From: Bin87 sp965204685
Lineage (GTDB): Bacteria; Chloroflexota; Dehalococcoidia; Lucifugimonadales; UBA3495
Assembly: GCA_965204685.1 (NCBI GenBank)
Contig: OZ242004.1
Span: forward strand, 930,001-994,000
Length of the DNA stretch: 64,000 nucleotides
Direction: 5' to 3'
Each line of letters opens with the position of its first letter. Within the stretch, counting starts at the first letter, position 1. This document shows, in pieces, positions 33,993 through 42,455 of this stretch. The notes under the pieces are model-generated. The model made no database searches and was not told the DNA's origin. It saw nothing but the letters and a program-made list of their open reading frames with translations. A program made the translations under genes and the position numbers.

Positions 33993-34664
33993 TCAGCAGC
34001 CCCAGTGGCCGGCAATCTGGCCGACGAACTGCACGGGCGAGCCCGGGCCGATTCCATGAGCCTCGGCCTGGCCGGCGTTGATTTCCAGGATGAAGCGCAC
34101 CGGGCCGGTGGACGGGTAGCGCGGCAGTTGGTCACGCGGAGTGTCCACAGGCGGATTGGGCACGTCCGCGGTTACGCCATCGACGATACAGTCCGACCGG
34201 ATCCATACCATGTCCAGCGGGAAGTGCATATCCGGCATCCAGAAAGTACGCGGCCCATCCGCTTCGTAAACGAACAGCATGGCTCGGTCCGTGTCGAGCG
34301 ACGGGCGACCGGACAGGCCCTGAACTCGTTCCTCTGCGGAAACCGCCAGGTCGACCACGTAAACGGCGTCGCCGATGAACACGAGCGGCGCATCGGGCAA
34401 CGGTGTCGCTGTAGGCACGGGCGTATTGGCGGGGACGATTGTCAGCGTCGGCGCCGGTGTCCGCGTAGGCGTGGGAGGAGGCAACGGAGTCATCGTAGGT
34501 GGCGCCGTTGCCGTTGCGGTGGGGGGGGCGGCGGCGGTTATCAAGGCAGGCGTGACATCCGGGACCGGGTCTGCGGCGCAGGCCAAGCCGACGAGGATGA
34601 GGACAATGCCTCCCACCCCTCGCGCAACTGCCGCGAGGGCTCGGTTCCCGCCGTGGTACCGCAC
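33993..34664 (-). CDS. DUF192 lipoprotein-like protein with Pro/Thr-rich linker
   Basis: A 223-residue exported protein. A signal segment with VGLACAA (possible lipobox) is followed by about 60 residues rich in Pro and Thr, and then a DUF192 domain: VDLAVSAEERVQGLSGRPSL, then LFVYEADGPRTFWMPDMHFP and LDMVWIRSDCIVDGV. DUF192 proteins are small extracytoplasmic proteins of unclear role. The GTG start is 11 nt downstream of the aldolase stop. Confidence 0.85.
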   Translation of the reverse strand: MRYHGGNRALAAVARGVGGIVLILVGLACAADPVPDVTPALITAAAPPTATATAPPTMTPLPPPTPTRTPAPTLTIVPANTPVPTATPLPDAPLVFIGDAVYVVDLAVSAEERVQGLSGRPSLDTDRAMLFVYEADGPRTFWMPDMHFPLDMVWIRSDCIVDGVTADVPNPPVDTPRDQLPRYPSTGPVRFILEINAGQAEAHGIGPGSPVQFVGQIAGHWGC

Positions 34665-34675
34665 GGATGATTGGG

Positions 34676-35461
34676 CTAGCCCAACTCGGCACGGATGTCG
34701 GTGATCCGCTGCCGCAGCGACTGGAGCAGCACCGCCGTGGGCGGAGGCGCGACGTGGGTGTAGCCCACGCCCATGGCCTGCAGCTCCGAGGCGGTCAGGG
34801 GAAACGCGGGATGGTTCATGGGCATCGACAGCTTGGCTCCGCCGGCGGCCTTAACCTCGGCTGCTAGTTCCTCCAGGCGGGCGCGGATGACCGGGCTCTG
34901 CGGGTCGCGAATGCCCATGTACTCGGAAAAGTCGGTGGGGCCGATGGACACGAGGTCGATGCCGGGAAGCGCGGCGATCTCGCCGATTTCGCTGATGCCC
35001 CGTTCATCCTCAGTCATGACGGACAGGATGATGTTCTCGTTCGAGGTGCGGGTGTGCTCGTCCCAGCTCACGGTGCCGAATCGCGCGGCGCGGGTGCCGC
35101 CGGCGCCGCCGCGATGACCCATGGGGGCGTATCGCACGGCGTCCACGGCGCGCTTGGCACCCTCGAGGCCGTCGATATGGGGGATGATGATGCCCTGTGC
35201 TCCGGCGTCCAGCAGGCGCAGGATCAGGTTCTCGTCGTTGCCGGGAATGCGGATCATGGAGGTGACGCCAACCAGGTCTGCCGCCATGGTCATCTGGCTC
35301 ACGAGGCCGAGATCGAAAGTCGTGTGTTCCATGTCGATGAAGGCCGCGTCGAAACCGGCCAGCCCGATGATCTCGACGACCTGGGGGTCGGCGAAGGTCA
35401 CGTAGGTTCCCAGGGCGAGGCGGTTCTCGCGCAGCGCGCGTCTTACTCGGTTTTCCTGCAT
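34676..35461 (-). CDS. HpcH/HpaI-family aldolase
   Basis: A 261-residue class II aldolase of the 2,4-dihydroxyhept-2-ene-1,7-dioate aldolase family, which cleaves or joins pyruvate and aldehydes with a divalent metal. FDAAFIDMEHTTFDL, SMIRIPGNDENLILRLLDAG, AQGIIIPHIDG and SIGPTDFSEYMG are the usual blocks with the metal-binding Glu and Asp and substrate Arg. GAGGAG precedes the ATG at 35461. Substrate unassigned. Confidence 0.9.
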   Translation of the reverse strand: MQENRVRRALRENRLALGTYVTFADPQVVEIIGLAGFDAAFIDMEHTTFDLGLVSQMTMAADLVGVTSMIRIPGNDENLILRLLDAGAQGIIIPHIDGLEGAKRAVDAVRYAPMGHRGGAGGTRAARFGTVSWDEHTRTSNENIILSVMTEDERGISEIGEIAALPGIDLVSIGPTDFSEYMGIRDPQSPVIRARLEELAAEVKAAGGAKLSMPMNHPAFPLTASELQAMGVGYTHVAPPPTAVLLQSLRQRITDIRAELG

Positions 35462-35513
35462 TTGGGGATGCTCCTCAGAGGAGATGGTGTCGCGTCGGGG
35501 CGTTTCACCGGCG

Positions 35514-35801
35514 TCAATCTGACGTTTCGTTGGCTGCAGAAGACTGTACAGGCTTCACGCCGTATTTGGCGAGTATGGCATCGACGAAGGGCTTCAGTAC
35601 AACTTCTGCTTGTTCGATGTTGAGCGCCACCGCCGATGCCTCGTCATCCTTGTCGTAATAGACCAAAACACCGTCTGCCATCTCTTCGGCGTCTTCTCGT
35701 ACCCGTCCGTTTTCGATGTACAGCGTCTGGGTTTCGGGTATGTACACTACTGTGGCTTTGGGCAGTGGTTCCAGTTCGATACGTTTTACCTTGCGGACCA
35801 T
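35514..35801 (-). CDS. DUF2283 family protein
   Basis: A 95-residue protein: KATVVYIPETQTLYIENG, DGVLVYYDKDDEASAVALNI and VLKPFVDAILAKYG. DUF2283 proteins are small and are often paired with a short nuclease-like partner. Here the start lies 16 nt inside the upstream gene. It is the intact relative of the altered copy at 22623. Confidence 0.8.
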   Translation of the reverse strand: MVRKVKRIELEPLPKATVVYIPETQTLYIENGRVREDAEEMADGVLVYYDKDDEASAVALNIEQAEVVLKPFVDAILAKYGVKPVQSSAANETSD

Positions 35802-36121
35802 GGGCCCCCTCCGTACTGACGGTCCAGTCTGCGGTCTCGGTAAGCCGTGTGAAACTGGCCCGTTTCCGGCGTGCCGATGAAAATCACCTTAATCCATCGA
35901 CGGAAAGCAGGAACGCGCCCAACGAGAATGGTGATCTCTCGCCCGTCATTGATTTCAGTATACCGGTCGTAGGGATCTGCGATTATCCGCATAACCCATT
36001 CCGGAAGTACGTCGCCGTGCCGCTCCGCGAGCGTGGCCCCATGGCGGGGTGTCTTTGGCAACCGAGCAAACGCGCTTCGTAGCCGTTGATCCTCCTCTGG
36101 CGTGCCGAAATCCAAGGCCAC
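35786..36121 (-). CDS. Small hypothetical protein paired with DUF2283
   Basis: A 111-residue protein from a GTG at 36121. RHGDVLPEWVMRIIADPYDR, the strand-like ITILVGRVPAFRRWIKVIFI and FHTAYRDRRLDRQYGGGPW resemble short BECR/RelE-like nuclease-fold proteins. That assignment is tentative. It overlaps the DUF2283 gene by 16 nt, as toxin-antitoxin pairs often do. No strong ribosome-binding site is visible. Confidence 0.5.
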   Translation of the reverse strand: MALDFGTPEEDQRLRSAFARLPKTPRHGATLAERHGDVLPEWVMRIIADPYDRYTEINDGREITILVGRVPAFRRWIKVIFIGTPETGQFHTAYRDRRLDRQYGGGPWSAR

Positions 36122-36145
36122 TGGCGCAGCACTCGGGGTTGGCGG

Positions 36146-37237
36146 CTATGCCGCCGCGCCCGTGAGGTGCGCAACTTGCGGCATTACCTTGTTGGCCAGC
36201 AGACGGGTGGAGTGCTCCCAGGCCGCGTTGTTCTCCGACTGGTCGTACACCAACATGAGGAGGCCGCCGAACCCGCCCACGTCGCCGTAAAGCCGGTTGA
36301 TCTTCTCGGCGACCGTGTCCGGCGATCCGATGAGCCACAGGTGTTCGGCCATGTACTCGATGTTGACCGCCTCGTCGGGCACCTCGTCATCGTGCTTGAA
36401 GACTTTCATCAGGTCGAATTCGCGGAACAGCGGCAGCAGATAGTCGTGCCACACGCGGCCCAGCATCCCGTTGAGGGCCAGGTCGCGGGCCTCCTCGTCG
36501 GTGTCGGCCACGTACACATCGCGGACCAGCCGCCAGTCGGCGCGAGACGGAGTTCGACCGGTGCGTTGGGCGCCCTCCTCAATGGCTTCCCAGTGGCTGC
36601 GGCAATAGTCGGCGTTGAGGGCCAGGCTCATGGGTATGAACCCGCGCTCGCCGGCGATCATCAGCGTGGGGGACTTGTAGCTGACCGAGGCTACACCGAT
36701 GGGCGGGTGGGGCTGCTGGTAGGGCCGCAGGAAGAACTCCAGGGTGCCGTACATGGGCTCGGGAATGCTGACGTTCCAGTACTTGCCCTTGTATTCGAAG
36801 GGGCCGTCGTTCTGCCAGATCTTCAAGATGATGTCCAGCGATTCACGGGTCATGTCCCGGTGCTCGCCGTTGTTGCCGTCGACGTCGAACAGCGCCCAGT
36901 CGCTGGGCAGCCCGCTGGCTCCCACGCCAAACAGGAAGCGACCCTGGGAGATGTGGTCTAGGTAGGCCACCCGGTGGGCGAGCTCGGCGGGATGGTGGAA
37001 GGGCAGCAGGTGCGCGCCGGACCCCAGCTTGATGCGCTTGGTCTTCATCAACGCCTGGGCGATCAGCAGGTCTGGAGCAGGAATGGGCTCCCAGGGCGAG
37101 GTGAAATGCTCGCCGATCCAGGCCTCGTCAAAGCCCAGTTCGTCACACAGGGCCAGGTATTCCAGATCCCACTGGTGGGCATCGTAGATGTTCCGTTCCG
37201 GCGGATGGGACGGCATCATAAACAATCCGTACTTCAT
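36146..37237 (-). CDS. LLM-class flavin-dependent oxidoreductase
   Basis: A 363-residue luciferase-like monooxygenase. MKYGLFMMPSHPPERN opens it; ELGFDEAWIGEHFTSPWEP, IKLGSGAHLLPFHHPAELAH and ISQGRFLFGVGASGLPSDW are the TIM-barrel core, and HLWLIGSPDTVAEKINRLY closes it. It belongs to a different subgroup from the 16227/57736 pair. The start is the ATG at 37237, preceded by GGGAGGAG. Confidence 0.92.
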   Translation of the reverse strand: MKYGLFMMPSHPPERNIYDAHQWDLEYLALCDELGFDEAWIGEHFTSPWEPIPAPDLLIAQALMKTKRIKLGSGAHLLPFHHPAELAHRVAYLDHISQGRFLFGVGASGLPSDWALFDVDGNNGEHRDMTRESLDIILKIWQNDGPFEYKGKYWNVSIPEPMYGTLEFFLRPYQQPHPPIGVASVSYKSPTLMIAGERGFIPMSLALNADYCRSHWEAIEEGAQRTGRTPSRADWRLVRDVYVADTDEEARDLALNGMLGRVWHDYLLPLFREFDLMKVFKHDDEVPDEAVNIEYMAEHLWLIGSPDTVAEKINRLYGDVGGFGGLLMLVYDQSENNAAWEHSTRLLANKVMPQVAHLTGAAA

Positions 37238-37372
37238 GGCTCCTCCCGAACCTGTTTCGCTGGGTTGCATCGTTTCAGGCGCACGCCTGGAAGTGGCGTA
37301 ACCTTATCACAATCGGGGCCGCCTTGACGCTCGTGTTACAGTGACGCATCCAGACATGGCGTGGAGGCCAAT

Positions 37373-37804
37373 TTGACCACAGCACAAACGGGCAACAGGG
37401 TAAGAGTACATTACACAGGCCGCCTGGACGATGGCGAAGTGTTCGACTCATCGGAAGGCGGCACACCCATGGCCTTCACCGTTGGAGGCGGCCAGGTGAT
37501 ACCGGGTTTTGAGAACGGTGTCGTCGGAATGGCCGTCGGAGATACCAAGACCATCCGGATTCCCTGCGCCGACGCTTACGGCGAGCACCATGCCGACGGC
37601 GTGATGCGGGTGCCGCGCGGCGAGTTCCCTCCCGACATGCCTCTGGAAGTTGGCACCAGCGTGCAGGGCCAGCAGCAGAGCGGGCAGGTGGTTACGTTTG
37701 CCATCATCGCCGTCGACGACGAAGCGGTCACCCTGGACGCCAACCATCCCCTGGCTGGCAAGGACCTGACCTTCGACCTGACGCTGGTATCTATCGAGGG
37801 CTAG
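37373..37804 (+). CDS. FKBP-type peptidyl-prolyl isomerase (SlyD-like)
   Basis: A 143-residue foldase. VRVHYTGRLDDGEVFDSSEG and the return VIPGFENGVVGMAVGDTKTI bracket an insert-in-flap domain (EAYGEHHADGVMRVPRGEFP-like region), and VTLDANHPLAGKDLTFDLTL closes the barrel. The His-rich metal-binding tail of E. coli SlyD is absent. I chose the TTG at 37373 because GGAGG lies 5 nt upstream; a GTG at 37361 is the alternative. Confidence 0.88.
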   Translation: MTTAQTGNRVRVHYTGRLDDGEVFDSSEGGTPMAFTVGGGQVIPGFENGVVGMAVGDTKTIRIPCADAYGEHHADGVMRVPRGEFPPDMPLEVGTSVQGQQQSGQVVTFAIIAVDDEAVTLDANHPLAGKDLTFDLTLVSIEG

Positions 37805-37833
37805 CGGCGGGAGGCGTCGCAAGACACGGTAGC

Positions 37834-38133
37834 ATGAGCAACGAAACCGCGACGCATCGATTGGTTGCTTTCCTGCTGCGATTAGCGCCACGCCCCATTA
37901 GGAATGCCGTCGTAGGCGCGATTCTGTTGCTCATTGTGATTGCCGCTGCCACAACGGTGATTGATCTAGCTGCTGGTGACAACCCTACCACTCAAAGATT
38001 GGAAACCCGGCTACGCGTGGTGCTGATGATTTTGGCATGCGCGGTGGTTGTCGCTTGCGTTGGAGTGTACATTCGCCACGTATGTCGCCCTAACTCGGAC
38101 CCCGACGATAACGGCGGGAACCGAGCCATTTGA
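37834..38133 (+). CDS. Small membrane protein (two TM helices)
   Basis: A 99-residue protein with TM helices at about 25-45 and 63-83. It is not recognised. The 3' end overlaps the converging membrane gene by 44 nt. The ribosome-binding site is weak, so the call rests on hydrophobic pattern and length. Confidence 0.5.
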   Translation: MSNETATHRLVAFLLRLAPRPIRNAVVGAILLLIVIAAATTVIDLAAGDNPTTQRLETRLRVVLMILACAVVVACVGVYIRHVCRPNSDPDDNGGNRAI

Positions 38134-38431
38134 ATATCGATCTACCCAAACTGAACCAAGCGACGATCACCCAAACCAGCGCCATCGCGACGACGCCAAA
38201 TCCCCCTGCAAGCACCACATGCCGATGTTCGATCCAATAACCTATCAGGAGCACCGCCAACGCAACTGCTGCGCCTATAAGCAGGGGGATGTTCGCACGA
38301 TCCAGTGCCGTCATTCCCTGAGGTGCCGTCCCGGTAAGCGGCTTTCGAACGTCTGAATCAGATGTACCAGCGCCGTTCGAAGATGGGCTTTGGGCATCTG
38401 GCGGAGCGCTTTGTGTGTCTGGCGTAACCAT
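38090..38431 (-). CDS. Small membrane protein with Ser/Pro-rich N-terminus
   Basis: A 113-residue protein. The first 45 residues are polar and low-complexity; two TM helices follow (about 50-67 and 72-92), and it ends in a basic tail. The start is the ATG at 38431 with GGGAGG 5 nt upstream. Function unknown. Confidence 0.6.
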   Translation of the reverse strand: MVTPDTQSAPPDAQSPSSNGAGTSDSDVRKPLTGTAPQGMTALDRANIPLLIGAAVALAVLLIGYWIEHRHVVLAGGFGVVAMALVWVIVAWFSLGRSIFKWLGSRRYRRGPS

Positions 38432-38466
38432 CACTGCCTCCCGATCCTCAGCTCCATTATACGGGA

Positions 38467-39282
38467 CTACACCCGCACCTGCTGCGCCAGTGTCTGGTAG
38501 GTGACGGGAGAGGTTGCCACCAGGCCGGCGTCGACAGGAAGCACCACGCCGTTGATCCAGCGGGCCTCGTCGCTGGCCAGGAACAGGGCCGCGTTGCCGA
38601 TGTCCCAGGCCGTCCCCTCCGTGCGCAGCGGGGCCGACGAACTCCGGACCTGGCGCAGGTCATCATCCATTCGGGGCGCGACCATGGGCGTGTAGACCAG
38701 GCCGGGGGCGATGCAGTTGGTGCGGATGCCCTCGGGGCCGTGGTCGGCGGCCATGGAAATCGTCAGGCCGATCACCGCCGCCTTCGATGCAGTGTACGGC
38801 GTGCTGCTGTGGGCGCGCAGGCCGGCGATGGACGAGATGTTGATGATCGAGCCGCCGCCGGCCTCGATCATACGGGGTATGGCGAACTTGCTGGCCATGA
38901 CGATGGTCTTCACGTTCACGGCCATGATGTGGTCCCAATTCTCTTCGGACACTTCGACCACGGTTCCCCGGCGGGAGATGCCCACGTTGTTGTCCAGGAT
39001 GTCCAGTCGGCCGTAGCGTTCGATGCAGGTCTCAACCATGCGCTCGCAGTCGGCGGCCCTGGTGACGTCGGCCTGCACGGTGGAGGCCACGCCGCCCTCG
39101 GCCTGGATCATCTCCATGGTCTCCACAGCCCGCTCTTCGGTGATATCAACCAGCAGGACCTTGGCTCCTTCGCGGGCGAACAGCGTAGCGGTGGCTCGTC
39201 CATTGCCGACGCCCGGCCCGCTGGAGCCGGCGCCGGTCACGATTGCCACCTTTCCTTCCAGTCGCGGGCTGCGTTCAGGCAC
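38467..39282 (-). CDS. Short-chain dehydrogenase/reductase
   Basis: A 271-residue classical SDR with the cofactor loop TGAGSSGPGVGNGRATA (an enlarged glycine loop), NNVGISRRG, INISSIAGL with the catalytic Ser, and YTASK (Tyr and Lys present). The enlarged loop between TGAG and GRA is unusual. Substrate unknown. Confidence 0.9.
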   Translation of the reverse strand: MPERSPRLEGKVAIVTGAGSSGPGVGNGRATATLFAREGAKVLLVDITEERAVETMEMIQAEGGVASTVQADVTRAADCERMVETCIERYGRLDILDNNVGISRRGTVVEVSEENWDHIMAVNVKTIVMASKFAIPRMIEAGGGSIINISSIAGLRAHSSTPYTASKAAVIGLTISMAADHGPEGIRTNCIAPGLVYTPMVAPRMDDDLRQVRSSSAPLRTEGTAWDIGNAALFLASDEARWINGVVLPVDAGLVATSPVTYQTLAQQVRV

Positions 39283-39309
39283 TGTCGAATCCTCCGTATT
39301 GGGCCACCC

Positions 39310-40866
39310 TCATTCGGCGATGGGGCGCGAAATTATCCACAAACTCGCGCAAGTGTAGCACACCATCAGCACCAGCATCGGGATCTGGCTGAGCAGCGCG
39401 CCGCGCCGGGTGGAATAGATCCGCGTCGCCTGTACGTGGGCCAGGTACACGCCGGCGATGTGGCCGACCACGATGGCCAGGATCGAGAAATACCAGATGA
39501 AAACCGGCGACAGGATGCCGATGTTGATGATGGCGTCGGCGGTGCCGAAGAGGTCCCAGCCCCAGCCGAAGGGGTCGGATGCCAGCACGATGAACCGCTG
39601 GCCGTTGATGAACAGGAACCCCAAGAAGTGGGCAAAGTGGTAGGCCAAAGCAATGGGCAATAGCGAGAAGGTGAACCGGCGCAACAGTTGGCCGGTGTCC
39701 GGTTCGGCTTGGCCGGATAGCAGGACCATCGCCCCGCATGTAACGGCGAACAGCAGCCCAAAGACCACGGGAATTCCCAGGACGCCGATCAGGTTGGCAA
39801 TATACCCTCCGTAGCGCGGGGACTGGAGGAGGAACTGGCCGGTGAACACCAGCCACTCCGGCGTTGCCGAAAGGCCGTCGAAGGAGACCGTGGACAGCAG
39901 CAGGATGACGTGGAAGACCACGGTGAGGGTCACCACGCCCAGGCGGTTCAGGCCCACACCGGGCGGGCGCAGGTTGAACTGGCGCTGCGGCGGCGGGGAA
40001 GCAGCGTAGCACTCGTAGCAGTCGACACAGTCGGTTTCGCCAGCGGAGCAGCGGCCGTCACTGGAGCATCGCCGACATCGCGACGTTGGTGATCGGACCT
40101 CGGTTACGGAGAAACGGGACATGAAGCCGTAAACCACCGTGAATCCTTCGGCGTTGCGCAGCCAGACTTCCCGCCCGTACACGTACATGCCAACGAAGTT
40201 GTACAGGGTGTAGAGCACGAGAATCCATCCCAAGGCTCGCGGTCCGGCAGTATCGGCGGCCACGGTTTCCAGGATGGCGAATCCGATGAACACGAGCACG
40301 GCCGGCCAGGGTCCGATCCCCTCGGGGTAGCGGCGGCGCAGGCTCAGCCGGCCTCCGCCCGATACGACCGCGAACGCCTGCTCGAGAAATCCCCACGTCG
40401 CTTTCCACGGGTTGACCAGCGCCCACAGATTGCCGAACAGTGCCGTGAAGAAACTCAATCCCACCCAGAAGGCCACGTAAATCGCTGCCGGCGCCGGGTT
40501 CAGCGCGGCGCGTTCGTTGCCGATCAGGGCTCCCACGATCACGTAGACGGTCAGCGCGACCGACAGGGTTTTTAGCGTGGCGATGATGGGTGGCGAGGCC
40601 AACCAGCGCACGGGCGCCAACCGCAGCAGGTTGTAACGGGGATAGCGGGCGTGGGTGGCCCCAGCCCGCAGGAACACCGCCACCACCACAAAGGACAGCG
40701 CCACCGCCGCCGCGCCGGCGATCACGAACAGGGAGAGCGGCAACGGCAGGTCGTACCGCTCGCCGAACCCGTGGGCATCGACGGCCACCGGAAATACCGC
40801 GACGCACAGCGCGACCAACGCGGCCGCCCCCACGAACAGCAGGATACGAGCGCTGCGGCGGTCCAT
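39310..40866 (-). CDS. Polytopic membrane protein with a cytoplasmic/periplasmic Cys cluster (fenitrothion-hydrolase-like family)
   Basis: A 518-residue membrane protein with about 10-12 TM helices. The segment DAHGFGERYDLPLPLSLF near the N-terminus resembles proteins annotated as fenitrothion hydrolase subunits. Near residue 270 a loop contains seven Cys in about 25 residues (patterns CRRC, then C, then CVDCYEC), enough for one or two metal sites. The start is the ATG at 40866, overlapping the upstream stop by one nucleotide (TGATG). The cluster suggests a redox or metal role; this is an inference. Confidence 0.7.
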   Translation of the reverse strand: MDRRSARILLFVGAAALVALCVAVFPVAVDAHGFGERYDLPLPLSLFVIAGAAAVALSFVVVAVFLRAGATHARYPRYNLLRLAPVRWLASPPIIATLKTLSVALTVYVIVGALIGNERAALNPAPAAIYVAFWVGLSFFTALFGNLWALVNPWKATWGFLEQAFAVVSGGGRLSLRRRYPEGIGPWPAVLVFIGFAILETVAADTAGPRALGWILVLYTLYNFVGMYVYGREVWLRNAEGFTVVYGFMSRFSVTEVRSPTSRCRRCSSDGRCSAGETDCVDCYECYAASPPPQRQFNLRPPGVGLNRLGVVTLTVVFHVILLLSTVSFDGLSATPEWLVFTGQFLLQSPRYGGYIANLIGVLGIPVVFGLLFAVTCGAMVLLSGQAEPDTGQLLRRFTFSLLPIALAYHFAHFLGFLFINGQRFIVLASDPFGWGWDLFGTADAIINIGILSPVFIWYFSILAIVVGHIAGVYLAHVQATRIYSTRRGALLSQIPMLVLMVCYTCASLWIISRPIAE

Positions 40867-41429
40867 CAGGCAGCGGAGTTGCGCCGGCGTAGTGTGAGCC
40901 ACGTCCACGCGCCCACCGCGATGATCACGACCAGCACCGCAGTGATCCAGATCCACTGGATGCTGGCGCCGGGTTCGCCCACGTCGAGCGGCAGCACGAA
41001 GGTCTCTTCCCCCCGATCCGACGCGACCGTTACCGACACGTCCCACGGGCCGGTGGTCGCGAAGGGCACGTCCACCTCGAAATAGCGCAGCGTCTGCTCG
41101 TTGAGCACCTGGTGGGGGCCGAATCCCGCCGAACCGGGAGGCCCGGACGTGACCACGGTCATCCGCACCTCCGTGTCGCGCAGTGGGCGGGGGTCGGCAA
41201 CGTCAAACACTTGGATGGCCAGGTGCGTCTGCGGGATCACTGGCCGCGCGGGGATGATACCCACCACCATGCGGTAAGAGCCCTGGGTGCGGTCCATGAT
41301 GATGGTGGATGCGCCGTTGGCCTCGGCGGTATTCGCCAACCACGGGCTCGCGGCGAAAAATGCGGCCGCTGCTGCCACGGCTATTGTGGCCAGCGCTCTG
41401 AACAACCCTGGCGATATGGTCCGAAACAA
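40866..41429 (-). CDS. Membrane-anchored extracytoplasmic protein (YtkA/FixH-like)
   Basis: A 187-residue protein with an N-terminal signal or anchor (about 10-35), a beta-sandwich-like domain (MVVGIIPARPVIPQTHLAIQ, then EVDVPFATTGPWDVSVTV) and a C-terminal TM helix (about 158-178) with a basic tail. The domain resembles YtkA/FixH-type copper-associated proteins. The start is a TTG at 41429 and is uncertain. It is translationally coupled to the polytopic Cys-cluster protein. Confidence 0.65.
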   Translation of the reverse strand: MFRTISPGLFRALATIAVAAAAAFFAASPWLANTAEANGASTIIMDRTQGSYRMVVGIIPARPVIPQTHLAIQVFDVADPRPLRDTEVRMTVVTSGPPGSAGFGPHQVLNEQTLRYFEVDVPFATTGPWDVSVTVASDRGEETFVLPLDVGEPGASIQWIWITAVLVVIIAVGAWTWLTLRRRNSAA

Positions 41430-41580
41430 CGCGTTCCCTGTTTATCCGCGGGCAAAATATGCTGCAACACAATAGCACGGGGCTGCGAGCAGCATCAACA
41501 GAAAGAATGCGTCGCCATCGCTATAATGCCCAAACACGCGAGCGTCTAACGTAGCGCATCGCTGACCACAGGAGAATGTT

Positions 41581-42363
41581 ATGCCCTTCGCAGGATTGGA
41601 CTTGACGGGACGAAAGGCGCTGGTGACCGGCGCGGCGCGAGGGATCGGAGCCACCCTGGCAGTGGGACTGGCGCAGGCCGGCGCCGACGTGGCCGTCACC
41701 GACATGGCATCGGACGAGTCCTGGGAGGGTCTGTCCAGCGTCGTCATGCGAATCCGCAACGAGGGGCAAGTCGGGCTGGCCGGCGACCTGGACGTGCAGG
41801 ACGTCGCCGAAATCAGGCCGACAATCCGGCGCCTGGCCGACGACCTGGGCGGGCTGGACATCCTGGTCAACAACGCTGGGATCCGCCGCCGCGCCCCCGC
41901 GCTGGAGGTCACTGAGGAAGACTGGGATGCGGTGATGGACACCAACCTCAAGGGGGCATTCTTCTGCTCCCAGGCCGCCGCCCGCCTGATGATTCCCAAC
42001 GGGTTCGGCCGTATCATCAACATCGCGTCGCAGATGGCGGTGGTCGGCGCCGTGAACCGCGCCGCCTACTGCGCCAGCAAAGGCGGGCTGGCCAATCTCA
42101 CCCGTGTGCTGGCGCTGGAATGGGCCCAACACGGCATCACCGTCAACGCCATCGGCCCCGGCCCGACCATCACGCCCGGCCTGCTGGAAGCTGATGATCG
42201 CGATGCCGACGAGGTGCGCGCCGAGTTGGCCATCAAGATGCCCCTGGGCCGACGCATGGACCCTGAGGAACTGGTGGGCGCGGCGATCTACCTGGCCAGC
42301 GATTCCGCCGGCGCCACCACCGGCCACCTGTTGATCGTCGATGGCGGATGGACGGCGTTGTAG
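41581..42363 (+). CDS. Short-chain dehydrogenase/reductase
   Basis: A 260-residue classical SDR: KALVTGAARGIGATLAVGL, DILVNNAGIRRRAP, INIASQMAV with the Ser, YCASKGGL with Tyr and Lys, and LIVDGGWTAL at the end. It resembles 3-oxoacyl-ACP reductase or gluconate 5-dehydrogenase types. A GGAG lies upstream of the ATG. Confidence 0.92.
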   Translation: MPFAGLDLTGRKALVTGAARGIGATLAVGLAQAGADVAVTDMASDESWEGLSSVVMRIRNEGQVGLAGDLDVQDVAEIRPTIRRLADDLGGLDILVNNAGIRRRAPALEVTEEDWDAVMDTNLKGAFFCSQAAARLMIPNGFGRIINIASQMAVVGAVNRAAYCASKGGLANLTRVLALEWAQHGITVNAIGPGPTITPGLLEADDRDADEVRAELAIKMPLGRRMDPEELVGAAIYLASDSAGATTGHLLIVDGGWTAL

Positions 42364-42374
42364 AATTGTTTTGC

Positions 42375-42436
42375 ATGGATGCACAGGATATCTTTGTTTA
42401 TCATTCATCCTGTCCATCCTGTTCATCAATGTAAAA
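42375..42436. repeat. Inverted pair of ATGGATGCACAGGAT repeats
   Basis: ATGGATGCACAGGAT (from 42375) and TCCTGTCCATCCTGTTCATC (ending before 42436) are in opposite orientation. A further inverted copy (ACATGGATGCACAGGATCG) lies at 43602-43633, so the DUF362 gene is bracketed by inverted copies. Confidence 0.7.
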
Positions 42437-42455
42437 AATGTATCGGAGACTTTTG

